From JBCBSK01 sp039819185 (lineage in GTDB: Bacteria > Pseudomonadota > Alphaproteobacteria > Rhizobiales > Tepidamorphaceae), in NCBI GenBank assembly GCA_039819185.1, contig JBCBSK010000084.1, forward strand, positions 1 to 15,910: a stretch of 15,910 nt of DNA. The letters run 5' to 3'. Position 1 is the first letter of the stretch; the number at the start of each line of letters is the position of its first letter. This document shows positions 1 through 7,222 of this stretch, in pieces. The position numbers and the translations under genes are program-made. Under the pieces are notes generated by a model. It made no database searches. It was given only the letters and a program-made list of their open reading frames with translations, and was not told the origin of the DNA.

Positions 1-811
1 GCCAGGCGAAGTAATTCTCCGAAATGGGAAAATCGCAGGCCAAGCGCTCGACACGCTCCTTGACGACACCGGCCATGCTGCCGCCGTCCGCCAGTGCCTC
101 ATACTGCGCGGGCGGAATGCCGAGGCCATACATCGTCGCGGGCATGGAAAACAGCCAGCGGATCAAACGGGCATCGAAGACCGGCGCGATGACCGTTTCG
201 TAGATCATGCGCTGCTCGGACAATGTCGAGGCTTCCAGCAGCTTCTTCGGTTTCACGCCGAACAGCCGCGCCGCAGCATGGGCCGCACCAATGGAATAGC
301 CCAATAGGCCATGGCGGTAGAAATTACGCGCAAACAGCGAAATCCGCCGCCGCCCCCGGCCTTGCAGCGTCCGCTTTTCCCAAAAGGCGCGCGTCGCCTC
401 GTCAAGATGCGGACGCAGATAGCGCCGATAAGCCAAGATGTTGGCGCGGTCATTGGCGGTGCCGAAGAACCGGTAAAATGTCTTGTGGTCGGGCAGATGC
501 GTTATCCCGGCGATCTTCAACTTGTTCAGGGCGACATGCGCCGGATTGAGATCAAGTGCTGTGATCTGCGCCGGGTTCGCGGGCAGATAACTCAAGACAT
601 TGCAGCCGCCGGACGCGATCGCGATGACATGATCGTCTGACCCGATCCGAAGTGCGCGCATGTCCGCTTCGGGATCTTCCCAGATCATCGGATAAACGAG
701 CCGGCTGAACAGCCAGGAGAACATCCGTTCCTGAAGCCAGGCTCGCGAGAAGCGGTCATGGCGATGAACGGCTTTGCGGATTTTATGACCCTTCTCCGGG
801 CGCTTGATCAT
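1..811 (-). CDS. btaA: BtaA-type SAM:diacylglycerol 3-amino-3-carboxypropyltransferase (DUF3419), C-terminus cut by window edge
   Basis: Read from the ATG at 811, the frame stays open for 270 codons to the window edge. The family transfers the aminocarboxypropyl group of SAM to diacylglycerol. This is the first step in making the betaine lipid DGTS, which can replace phospholipids when phosphate is scarce; it acts at the inner membrane. Visible support: an N-terminal stretch with LVYPMIWEDPEADMRAL at about residues 40-56, a SAM-site-like segment IASGGCNVLSYL at about 65-76, and TALDLNPAHVALNKLK at about 83-98, the usual DUF3419 pattern. Family members are around 400 aa, so about a third is missing. 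It lies 59 nt downstream of gatB and may be read through from it. The partner methyltransferase BtaB is not in the window; it may lie to the left. The family call is firm, the lipid product is inferred. Confidence 0.85.
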   Translation of the reverse strand, partial: MIKRPEKGHKIRKAVHRHDRFSRAWLQERMFSWLFSRLVYPMIWEDPEADMRALRIGSDDHVIAIASGGCNVLSYLPANPAQITALDLNPAHVALNKLKIAGITHLPDHKTFYRFFGTANDRANILAYRRYLRPHLDEATRAFWEKRTLQGRGRRRISLFARNFYRHGLLGYSIGAAHAAARLFGVKPKKLLEASTLSEQRMIYETVIAPVFDARLIRWLFSMPATMYGLGIPPAQYEALADGGSMAGVVKERVERLACDFPISENYFAW

Positions 812-870
812 CTCTGCTCTCTACACTCCCTCGTCTCAGTTTACAGTCGCCCATCTTTGCGGATCGTCGG

Positions 871-2349
871 TCACTCGACGCCAAGCTTTTCCTTCAACAG
901 CGCATTGACGGCTTGCGGGTTCGCCTTGCCCTGGCTCGCTTTCATCACCTGGCCGACGAACCAGCCAATCATTGTCGGCTTTGCCTTGACCTGCTCGACC
1001 TTGTCGGGGTTCGCGGCGATCACCTCGTCGACAATCTTCTCGATCGCGCCGGTGTCGGTCACCTGTTTCAGGCCGCGTTGATCGACGATCTCGCGCGGAT
1101 CGCCGCCGTCTTCATAGACGATCTCAAACAGCTCCTTGGCGATCTTACCGGAGATCGTGCCGTCGCCGATCATGTCGAGGATGGCCCCAAGTTGGTCCGG
1201 CAAGACCGGGCTCTCTGAGATCGGATGGCCGGCCTTGTTGAGATGACCGAGAAGATCGTTGATCACCCAGTTCGCGGCCAGCTTGCCATCGCGGCCCTCG
1301 GCAACCGTTTCAAAGTAGTCCGACACTTCTCGCTCTGAGACGAGCACGCCGGCGTCATAAGGCGTCAGGCCAAAATCGGCGACGAGCCGCGCTTTCTTGG
1401 TATCCGGCAGTTCCGGCAGGCTGGCCTTGATATCGGCGATCCAGGCTTCGTCTAGTTCGAGCGGCAGCAGGTCGGGATCGGGGAAGTAACGATAGTCATG
1501 CGCCTCTTCCTTGGAGCGCATCGACCGGGTGACGCCGGCACGCGGATCGAACAGCCGGGTCTCCTGATCGACGGTTCCGCCATCCTCGATCAGGTCGATC
1601 TGCCGTCGCGCTTCGTGTTCGATCGCCTGGCCGATGAAGCGGATCGAATTGACGTTCTTGATCTCACAGCGCGTGCCGAAGGGATCGCCTGGCTTGCGCA
1701 CGGATACATTTACATCCGCTCGTAGCGAGCCTTCCTCCATATTGCCGTCGCAGGTGCCGAGATAGCGCAGGATCGTCCGAAGCTTGGTCACATAGGCCTT
1801 GGCTTCTTCGGACGACCGCAGATCTGGCTTGGAGACGATCTCCATCAGCGCCACGCCGGACCGGTTCAGATCGACATAGGAATGGGTTGGATCGAGGTCG
1901 TGGATTGACTTGCCGGCATCCTGTTCGAGATGGATGCGCTCAACACCGACATCGATCGTCTCCTCGGGAGACAGGTCGACATGGATCACACCCTCGCCCA
2001 CGACCGGATGCTTGTACTGGCTGATCTGATAACCCTGGGGCAGATCGGGATAGAAGTAGTTCTTCCGGTCGAAGACGGAATAATGGTTGATCTCTGCTTC
2101 GAGCCCGAGACCGGTGCGGACGGCCTGCTCGACACAGAACCGGTTGATCACAGGCAGCATGCCGGGCATCGCCGCATCAACCAGGCTGACGTGGTCGTTG
2201 GGAGCACCGCCGAATTCGGTCGAGGCGCCGGAAAACAGCTTCGACTTGGACGATACCTGGGCATGGACCTCGAGGCCGATCACGACCTCCCAGGCGCCGG
2301 TCGCGCCCTTGATCATCTTCTTGGGATCGGCTGTGCGGTCCATCGTCAT
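871..2349 (-). CDS. gatB: Asp-tRNA(Asn)/Glu-tRNA(Gln) amidotransferase subunit B
   Basis: A 492-aa protein of normal GatB length. GatB binds the misacylated tRNA and phosphorylates the side chain of tRNA-bound Glu or Asp. It then accepts ammonia channelled from GatA to give Gln-tRNA or Asn-tRNA. Family hallmarks are the strand VVIGLEVHAQVSSKSKLFS (about residues 22-40), the cradle motif NYFYPDLPQGYQISQ (about 96-110), SLRADVNVSVR, and EIKNVNSIRFI. The tail carries the helical YqeY-like tRNA-binding domain and ends in PQAVNALLKEKLGVE. The ATG at 2349 is favoured by an AGGGGA ribosome site about 7 nt upstream; two in-frame ATGs follow within 12 codons. It is the last of the gat genes in this operon and starts 18 nt after the GFA-family gene, instead of directly following gatA. 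Confidence 0.97.
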   Translation of the reverse strand: MTMDRTADPKKMIKGATGAWEVVIGLEVHAQVSSKSKLFSGASTEFGGAPNDHVSLVDAAMPGMLPVINRFCVEQAVRTGLGLEAEINHYSVFDRKNYFYPDLPQGYQISQYKHPVVGEGVIHVDLSPEETIDVGVERIHLEQDAGKSIHDLDPTHSYVDLNRSGVALMEIVSKPDLRSSEEAKAYVTKLRTILRYLGTCDGNMEEGSLRADVNVSVRKPGDPFGTRCEIKNVNSIRFIGQAIEHEARRQIDLIEDGGTVDQETRLFDPRAGVTRSMRSKEEAHDYRYFPDPDLLPLELDEAWIADIKASLPELPDTKKARLVADFGLTPYDAGVLVSEREVSDYFETVAEGRDGKLAANWVINDLLGHLNKAGHPISESPVLPDQLGAILDMIGDGTISGKIAKELFEIVYEDGGDPREIVDQRGLKQVTDTGAIEKIVDEVIAANPDKVEQVKAKPTMIGWFVGQVMKASQGKANPQAVNALLKEKLGVE

Positions 2350-2367
2350 CTAAAAATCCCCTGGTCC

Positions 2368-2784
2368 TTAACCCGAACGGCCACGCGGATAGCTGTCGAT
2401 ATCGTCCGGCAGATCGGCCCAGGCCATCTTGCTCTGAGTCCAGATTTCGGCCGTCGGCCTGAGGCCGGACGGATCGTCCATGGTTCCGGCCTTGAGCGAG
2501 ATCAGCTCCGGATCGAAACTCGTTGGCGTGTAGAGCTGGCTGCCGCAGTCGCCACAGAAGAACCGCCGGATCGTGCGGCCCGAGTCGGCCGGTTTGGCGT
2601 ACTCCTTGAGTGAGCCTGTCCAGGCGACGCTATCGGCCGGGACAACCATGCCAACGTGAAACGCTGTGCCGTTGGATTTTCGGCAATCGGCACAATGGCA
2701 ATAGTAGATCCAGCTCGGCTCTGCCGTGACAGTGTAGCGGACCGCACCGCACAGACAGCCGCCTGAAAAGGACATCTTGGTCAT
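2368..2784 (-). CDS. GFA-family (CENP-V/GFA) zinc-binding protein
   Basis: A 138-aa protein with the complete cysteine pattern of the GFA fold: C10-x-C12 in GGCLCGAVRY, C29-x-C31-xx-C34 in CHCADCRKSNG, and C77-xx-C80 in RRFFCGDCGSQLY. All seven zinc-ligand cysteines are present, so the fold should be intact. The family is named for a glutathione-dependent formaldehyde-activating enzyme, but that activity is disputed and most members have no proven substrate. The start at 2784 is chosen because GGAGA lies just upstream and the conserved domain begins six residues in. The open frame extends 63 codons further upstream but overlaps the preceding gene and has no domain match. It sits 31 nt after the DmdA-like gene and 18 nt before gatB. 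Next to a methyl-transfer enzyme, a one-carbon role is plausible but unproven. Confidence 0.9.
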   Translation of the reverse strand: MTKMSFSGGCLCGAVRYTVTAEPSWIYYCHCADCRKSNGTAFHVGMVVPADSVAWTGSLKEYAKPADSGRTIRRFFCGDCGSQLYTPTSFDPELISLKAGTMDDPSGLRPTAEIWTQSKMAWADLPDDIDSYPRGRSG

Positions 2785-2815
2785 GCCTGTCTCCTCGCCG
2801 CGCCGGTCGTGGTGC

Positions 2816-3958
2816 TCATGTTCTCGGCGCACCGAGCTTGCGCTGGTCCGGCGGTGTAATGAACGGCAGCGCGGTAACTGTCGCGGCCCGGTGCCCCTGC
2901 TCGGTCTCGACCAACAGCCCGGCGCCATCAGCGATATCGGCATGGACATTGGCAAGGCCGATGTTCTGGTCAAGTCGCGGCGAGAAAGCAGATGCCGTCA
3001 CCTCTCCGACCTGCTCGCCATGCAGCGTCACCGGCCAGCGATGTTGATTGGGCGGCAACTTGGTGCCTTCAACAATGACGCCGATGCGCCGACGCTTCGG
3101 CCCTTCGTCCTGGATGCGGCGGAGCGCATCGCGGCCGATATAGTCGACCGCGATCTCGGTATGGACATATTTTCCGAGATCGACCTCAAACGGATTGGTC
3201 ATATCGTCGGTGTCCGCACCGACCGACAACAAGGCGCTCTCGACGCGTTCGATGTAGTTCGGCGCACCCGGGCCGACATTATAAGGCTTGCCGGCTTCAA
3301 ACACACGGTTCCAGAGGTCCGTGCCGCGTGACTGGTCGAGGAGATAAAGTTCAAACCCACCCTGTTTCGACCATCCAGAGCGCGCGACCAGAAGCGGAAT
3401 GCCGTCGAGATCGGCCTCCTGGAACCAGAAATATTTCAGTCCCTGCACCCAATCGCCAAGGAGACCGGAGATCAATGCCTCAGCCTTCGGGCCCTGGATC
3501 GCCAGCGGCGAGGCATCTGGTTCGGTCACCGAGACATTGAACTTGCGCTCCGCCGCGACGGCGCGAACCCACATCAAAAGATCATTGTCTGCGATCGAAA
3601 ACCAATAGCGCCCCTGGTCAAGCTTGGACAGAACCGGATCGTTGAGCAACACGCCGCGATGGTCGCAGACCGGAACATATTTGCCCTGCCCTATGAAGAA
3701 CTTCGACAGATCGCGCGGCACGAGATACTGCACCAGTGTCTCGGCATCGGGTCCCCAAACCTCGACCTGTCGCTCAACGGCGACGTCCCAGATACTGACG
3801 TCCTGAATCAGCCGCCAGTACTCAGCCTCGGGATCGCCATAGGCGACCGGCATATACATGTGATTGTAGATCGTTGCGTGGCTGAGGCCGGCCGCGACGG
3901 ATGCGTCATAGAAGGGTGACTTGCGGACCCGGGGACCGACCGAAAGCTGGATGGTCAT
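2816..3958 (-). CDS. DmdA-like aminomethyltransferase-fold protein (DMSP demethylase family)
   Basis: A 380-aa protein of the GcvT/DmdA fold, which binds tetrahydrofolate and accepts a methyl or methylene group. From memory of the SAR11 enzyme, it follows DmdA rather than GcvT along its length: a KSPF start (residues 13-16), YNHMYMP (31-37), WDVAVERQVEVWGPDA (57-72), IQGPKA (154-159), RSGWSKQGGFELY (193-205), and GPGAPNYIERVESALLS (229-245) followed by NPFEVDLGKYV (255-265). DmdA moves a methyl group from dimethylsulfoniopropionate to tetrahydrofolate, giving 5-methyl-THF and methylmercaptopropionate in the cytoplasm. Start at ATG 3958 is supported by GAGGGGG overlapping the stop of the previous gene, 7 nt away. 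The family assignment is strong. The substrate is inferred, because many DmdA relatives are untested and sarcosine or glycine-betaine-type methyl donors are possible. Confidence 0.8.
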   Translation of the reverse strand: MTIQLSVGPRVRKSPFYDASVAAGLSHATIYNHMYMPVAYGDPEAEYWRLIQDVSIWDVAVERQVEVWGPDAETLVQYLVPRDLSKFFIGQGKYVPVCDHRGVLLNDPVLSKLDQGRYWFSIADNDLLMWVRAVAAERKFNVSVTEPDASPLAIQGPKAEALISGLLGDWVQGLKYFWFQEADLDGIPLLVARSGWSKQGGFELYLLDQSRGTDLWNRVFEAGKPYNVGPGAPNYIERVESALLSVGADTDDMTNPFEVDLGKYVHTEIAVDYIGRDALRRIQDEGPKRRRIGVIVEGTKLPPNQHRWPVTLHGEQVGEVTASAFSPRLDQNIGLANVHADIADGAGLLVETEQGHRAATVTALPFITPPDQRKLGAPRT

Positions 3959-3965
3959 CGCCCCC

Positions 3966-5180
3966 TCACACCTTGTCGAGAACTCGATCGAGATCGCGGA
4001 TCAGATCGCTTGCGTCTTCGAGACCGACCGACAGCCGGAAGATGCCATCGCCGGCATAGGCTCGATAGCTCTCGGCCTGCGTGCCGTCTAGCTTGAACGA
4101 GGTCTCGAGCAAGCCGGCCGTATCCATCCAGAAGATGAGGCTGCGGTGATGGCCGAGCGAGACCGCGTAGTGGATGATCTCCAGATGCTCGGCCATGGCT
4201 TCGGCAAGCTTGGGACCATCGGCGACCTGGAACGTCACCATGCCCGAAAAGACATCCATCTGGCGCTTGGCGAGATCGTGTTGGGGATGGCTTTCGAGAC
4301 CAGGATAAGTCACCCGGCGGACCTTCGAATGACCTTCCAGCGCGCGTGCCACCTCAAGGGCTGTGTCCGAATGGGCAACCATGCGCATCGGCAATGTCGC
4401 CGCGCCGCGCTGGATTAGCCACGCATTGAAGGGCGACATCACCCCGCCATAGTGGATCACCGCTTCCGCCGTCATACGCTGGACGAGATCGCGGCGGCCC
4501 GCCACCGCACCCCCGAGTGCATCACCATGCCCACCAACATATTTGGTCAGCGAATGCATCACGAGATCAGCGCCATGCTCGATCGGTCGGGTCGCCACCG
4601 GCGTCGCGAAGGTCGAATCGACCGCAAACAAAGCGCCTGCCCCCTTGGCAATCTCGGAGACGGCGGACAGATCGGTCAGGCGCAGGATCGGATTCACGGG
4701 CGTTTCGGCATAGACGAGCTTGGTGGTGTCGCGCACCGCCTTGCGCACGGCATCCACATCGGACATGTCAACAAGCGTTACCTCGATCCCGAAGCGTGGC
4801 AGCGTCTCGCGGACGAGTTCGGCAACACCGGCATAGCTGACATCAGACACGACCGCATGGTCGCCAGCAGACAGAAACGTCAGGAAGATCGCTGTCGCAG
4901 CCGCCATGCCAGAGCTGAAACAGACACAGGCCTGCGCGCCTTCGAGGCTGGCGACCTTGTCCTCAAGCTGGCGCACGTTCGGGCTGCCCCAACGCGCATA
5001 GAGGAACGGACTGTCCGGCGTCAGATCATGCGCCGAGAAGCCGGCGGAGGCGTCCTCGACCACATAGGTCGACGACATGACGAGATTGGGCGCCGATGCA
5101 CCGGTCGCGGCATCGGGCCCCTCCCCCGCATGGATCGCCCGGGTGCGCGGGCCGAGCTGACGGTTTGATCCGACACCCAT
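3966..5180 (-). CDS. Cys/Met-metabolism PLP-dependent enzyme (cystathionine gamma-synthase/lyase, methionine gamma-lyase superfamily)
   Basis: A 404-aa fold-type I PLP enzyme acting on sulphur amino acids in the cytoplasm. Visible residues: YARWGSPN (61-68, tyrosine and arginine that hold the PLP phosphate of the neighbouring subunit), SSGMAAATA (89-97, phosphate loop), D188 in AVDSTFATP (186-194), the Schiff-base lysine K213 in SLTKYVGGHGDALGG (210-224), and R382 in FRLSVGLED for the substrate carboxylate. Where methionine gamma-lyase has its active-site cysteine (YGC), this protein has YAG (117-119). The segment SLGHHRSLIFW (341-351) differs from the usual SLGG-type motif, so the exact reaction cannot be read off. 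ATG 5180 is preferred, 2 nt after the gatA stop; a GTG at 5192 would overlap gatA and has no ribosome site. It is translationally coupled to both neighbours. Confidence 0.9.
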   Translation of the reverse strand: MGVGSNRQLGPRTRAIHAGEGPDAATGASAPNLVMSSTYVVEDASAGFSAHDLTPDSPFLYARWGSPNVRQLEDKVASLEGAQACVCFSSGMAAATAIFLTFLSAGDHAVVSDVSYAGVAELVRETLPRFGIEVTLVDMSDVDAVRKAVRDTTKLVYAETPVNPILRLTDLSAVSEIAKGAGALFAVDSTFATPVATRPIEHGADLVMHSLTKYVGGHGDALGGAVAGRRDLVQRMTAEAVIHYGGVMSPFNAWLIQRGAATLPMRMVAHSDTALEVARALEGHSKVRRVTYPGLESHPQHDLAKRQMDVFSGMVTFQVADGPKLAEAMAEHLEIIHYAVSLGHHRSLIFWMDTAGLLETSFKLDGTQAESYRAYAGDGIFRLSVGLEDASDLIRDLDRVLDKV

Positions 5181-5182
5181 GT

Positions 5183-6661
5183 TCACCACCACCGCTTAGG
5201 CGAAAACGACCCGGCCTGCTGCTCAATGACATGGCCGACCTGGAACAGGGTTTCCTCGTCGAACGGCCGGCCGATCAGCTGAAGCCCCAAGGGAAGGCCT
5301 GAATTGTCGACACCAGCGGGGACCGAAATGCCCGGCAGACCAGCCATGTTCACTGTCACCGTGAAAACGTCGTTGAGATACATCTCGATCGGACTGGCCG
5401 TTGCCATTTCAGCGATCGCGAAGGCCGCGGTTGGGGTTGCGGGCGTCAGCATGCAGTCGACCCCAGCCGCAAACGCCTCTTCGAAGTCGCGCTTGATCAG
5501 CGTCCGCACCTTCTGGGCACGAACATAATAGGCGTCGTAATAGCCCGCCGACAGAACATAGGTGCCGATCATCACGCGGCGCTTCACCTCACGACCAAAG
5601 CCTTCGGCGCGGGTGTTCTCATACATTGAGGTGATGTCGTCGCCGGGCACCCGCAGGCCATATTTCACACCATCATAGCGGGCGAGATTGGACGACGCTT
5701 CCGCCGGCGCGACGATGTAATAGGCCGGCAGCGCATATTTGGTGTGCGGCAGCGACAAATCGACGATCTCGGCACCGGCGTCCCTCAGCCAGTCGATCCC
5801 GGTCTGCCACAATGCCTCGATTTCGGCCGGCATTCCGTCAACGCGATACTCCTTTGGAATGCCAACCTTCAGCCCCTTGATCGGCTTGCCGATCGCAGAC
5901 CTGTAGTCCGGCACCGGGATGTCGGCGCTTGTTGTGTCCTTGTCATCCACGCTTGCCATGGAGTTCAGCAGAATCGCCGCGTCGTTGACATCCCGCGCGA
6001 TGGGGCCTGCCTGGTCGAGCGAGGAGGCAAACGCCACGATGCCCCAACGTGAGCAGCGGCCATAGGTCGGTTTGATCCCGACGGTTCCGGTGAAGGCCGC
6101 CGGCTGGCGGATCGATCCACCTGTGTCCGTCGCAGTGGCGCCGGCGCAGAGATTGGCCGCGACAGCGGACGCCGAGCCCCCCGAGGACCCGCCCGGCACA
6201 AGATCGGCATTCGAGCCGGATGACTTCCACGGATTGATCACCGGACCATGGCACGAGGTCTCGTTCGACGAGCCCATGGCAAACTCGTCCATGTTGAGCT
6301 TGCCCAGCATAACCGCGCCGTCGCGCCAGAGATTGGCGGTGACGGTTGACTCATAGCGCGGCTCGAACCCGCCCAGGATCCGCGAGCAGGCCTGCGAATG
6401 CACGCCTTCGGTGCAGAACAGGTCCTTGATCCCGAGCGGGATGCCTTCGAGCGCACCGGCCTCACCCTTGGCCAGCCTGGCGTCGGACGCATCCGCCATG
6501 GCGCGCGCCTTGTCGTCGGTCACGGCGATATAGGCGTTGAGCGCCGGATTGGCCGCCTCAATCGCAGACAGATAGGCTTCGGTCAGCTCGCGGGCGGAAA
6601 AATCCTTGGCATTGAGGCCCGTCCGCGCCTCGGCAATCGTCAGTTTGGTCAGATCGGTCAT
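5183..6661 (-). CDS. gatA: Asp-tRNA(Asn)/Glu-tRNA(Gln) amidotransferase subunit A (glutamine amidase)
   Basis: A 492-aa amidase-signature protein of typical GatA length. It hydrolyses glutamine and channels the ammonia to GatB. The Ser-cisSer-Lys triad is complete: K79 in GIPLGIKDLF, S159 in VPGGSSGGSAS, and S183 in TDTGGSIRQPAAF. The spacing between the two serines (24 residues) matches that known for Staphylococcus aureus GatA. Other conserved stretches are GKLNMDEFAMGSSNE (120-134) and PGISVPAG with GLPLGLQLIGRPFDEE near the end. The start ATG at 6661 overlaps the gatC stop in an ATGA, the classic coupling arrangement for gatC-gatA. Downstream, instead of gatB, three other genes follow first. 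Confidence 0.97.
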   Translation of the reverse strand: MTDLTKLTIAEARTGLNAKDFSARELTEAYLSAIEAANPALNAYIAVTDDKARAMADASDARLAKGEAGALEGIPLGIKDLFCTEGVHSQACSRILGGFEPRYESTVTANLWRDGAVMLGKLNMDEFAMGSSNETSCHGPVINPWKSSGSNADLVPGGSSGGSASAVAANLCAGATATDTGGSIRQPAAFTGTVGIKPTYGRCSRWGIVAFASSLDQAGPIARDVNDAAILLNSMASVDDKDTTSADIPVPDYRSAIGKPIKGLKVGIPKEYRVDGMPAEIEALWQTGIDWLRDAGAEIVDLSLPHTKYALPAYYIVAPAEASSNLARYDGVKYGLRVPGDDITSMYENTRAEGFGREVKRRVMIGTYVLSAGYYDAYYVRAQKVRTLIKRDFEEAFAAGVDCMLTPATPTAAFAIAEMATASPIEMYLNDVFTVTVNMAGLPGISVPAGVDNSGLPLGLQLIGRPFDEETLFQVGHVIEQQAGSFSPKRWW

Positions 6662-6945
6662 TCAACGACCTTCGGCACGAGAAAGTAATGGTCTTCGGTC
6701 TGCGGCGCATTGGCGACGATGTCGGTGGCGCGGTTACCATCCGTAACCTCGTCGATGCGCTGCTTCATGTCCATCGGCGTCACGGACGTCATCGGCTGCA
6801 CGTCGGACACATCGACCTCGTTCAACTGTTCGACAAAGGCGAGAATGCCGTTGAGTTCCCCGACAAGTCCGTCGAGATCGTTGTCGGTGACGCGAATGCG
6901 GGCAAGTTGCGCCACCTTACGCACGGTATCCGTATCAACCGACAT
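6658..6945 (-). CDS. gatC: Asp-tRNA(Asn)/Glu-tRNA(Gln) amidotransferase subunit C
   Basis: A 95-aa protein of normal GatC length. GatC wraps around the GatA-GatB interface and stabilises the complex. The pattern is typical: VRKVAQLARIRV (about residues 8-19), LNGILAFVEQLNEVDVSDVQPM (about 31-52), and the tail ending in HYFLVPKVVE. AGGGG lies about 6 nt before the ATG at 6945. It is the first gene of the left block; its leader (6946 to about 7041) holds a candidate promoter and an inverted repeat. Confidence 0.96.
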   Translation of the reverse strand: MSVDTDTVRKVAQLARIRVTDNDLDGLVGELNGILAFVEQLNEVDVSDVQPMTSVTPMDMKQRIDEVTDGNRATDIVANAPQTEDHYFLVPKVVE

Positions 6946-6984
6946 GAAAACCCCTGTGGGATAGTGTGAAATTGGCGGTGCCCG

Positions 6985-7005
6985 ATCGGCGTTCGTTGGG
7001 CCGAT
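6985..7005 (-). repeat. Inverted repeat in the gatC leader
   Basis: ATCGGC (6985-6990) and GCCGAT (7000-7005) are exact complements with a 9-nt spacer. The repeat lies about 40 nt before the gatC start and downstream of the candidate promoter, so it could form a small hairpin in the gat mRNA leader or serve as a protein site. The short arms could arise by chance. Confidence 0.35.
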
Positions 7006-7013
7006 ACCTGCCT

Positions 7014-7041
7014 CTTAAACCGCGTTTTGGGTAGCTGTAAA
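7014..7041 (-). promoter_or_regulatory. Candidate sigma-70-type promoter for the gatC operon
   Basis: On the minus strand, TTTACA (7041-7036, five of six to TTGACA) is followed after 16 nt by TTTAAG (7019-7014, four of six to TATAAT). It lies about 70 nt upstream of gatC. Just upstream of the -35 box is a GC-rich palindrome (7047-7059, arms GCTGC and GCAGC around GGC). This is a match by eye only. Confidence 0.35.
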
Positions 7042-7222
7042 TGCGCGCTGCGGCGCAGCATCACACGCGCCTGTTGAAACCGTGATCCCAGACGAACCGC
7101 ATGTGATTGGCCGAATGGCCTTCGAGGCGGCAAATATCAGAGTGTTCATACGCAAAACCACGCGGATTGGACCTCGCGCGGTCCCCCGACCGCCACACCA
7201 ACATAACGAAACAGGTGACCTG

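Noticed and set aside
1930..2613. Long plus-strand open frame over gatB (227 codons) and similar opposite-strand frames over other genes
   Set aside because: They lie antisense to strong genes, carry no recognisable domains, and are expected by-products of high GC content.
3966..5180. Methionine gamma-lyase (mdeA) as a firm name
   Set aside because: The active-site cysteine typical of that enzyme is missing, so only the superfamily is supported.
7082..7120. Heat-shock-type promoter (GTTGAA ... CGCATGTG) before the YHS gene
   Set aside because: The match is partial and the distance to the start is long; it does not stand out from chance.
7082..7222. N-terminal extension of the YHS protein
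   Set aside because: The frame is open from 7082, but it would place 47 residues before a clear signal peptide, and AGGTG sits right before ATG 7223.
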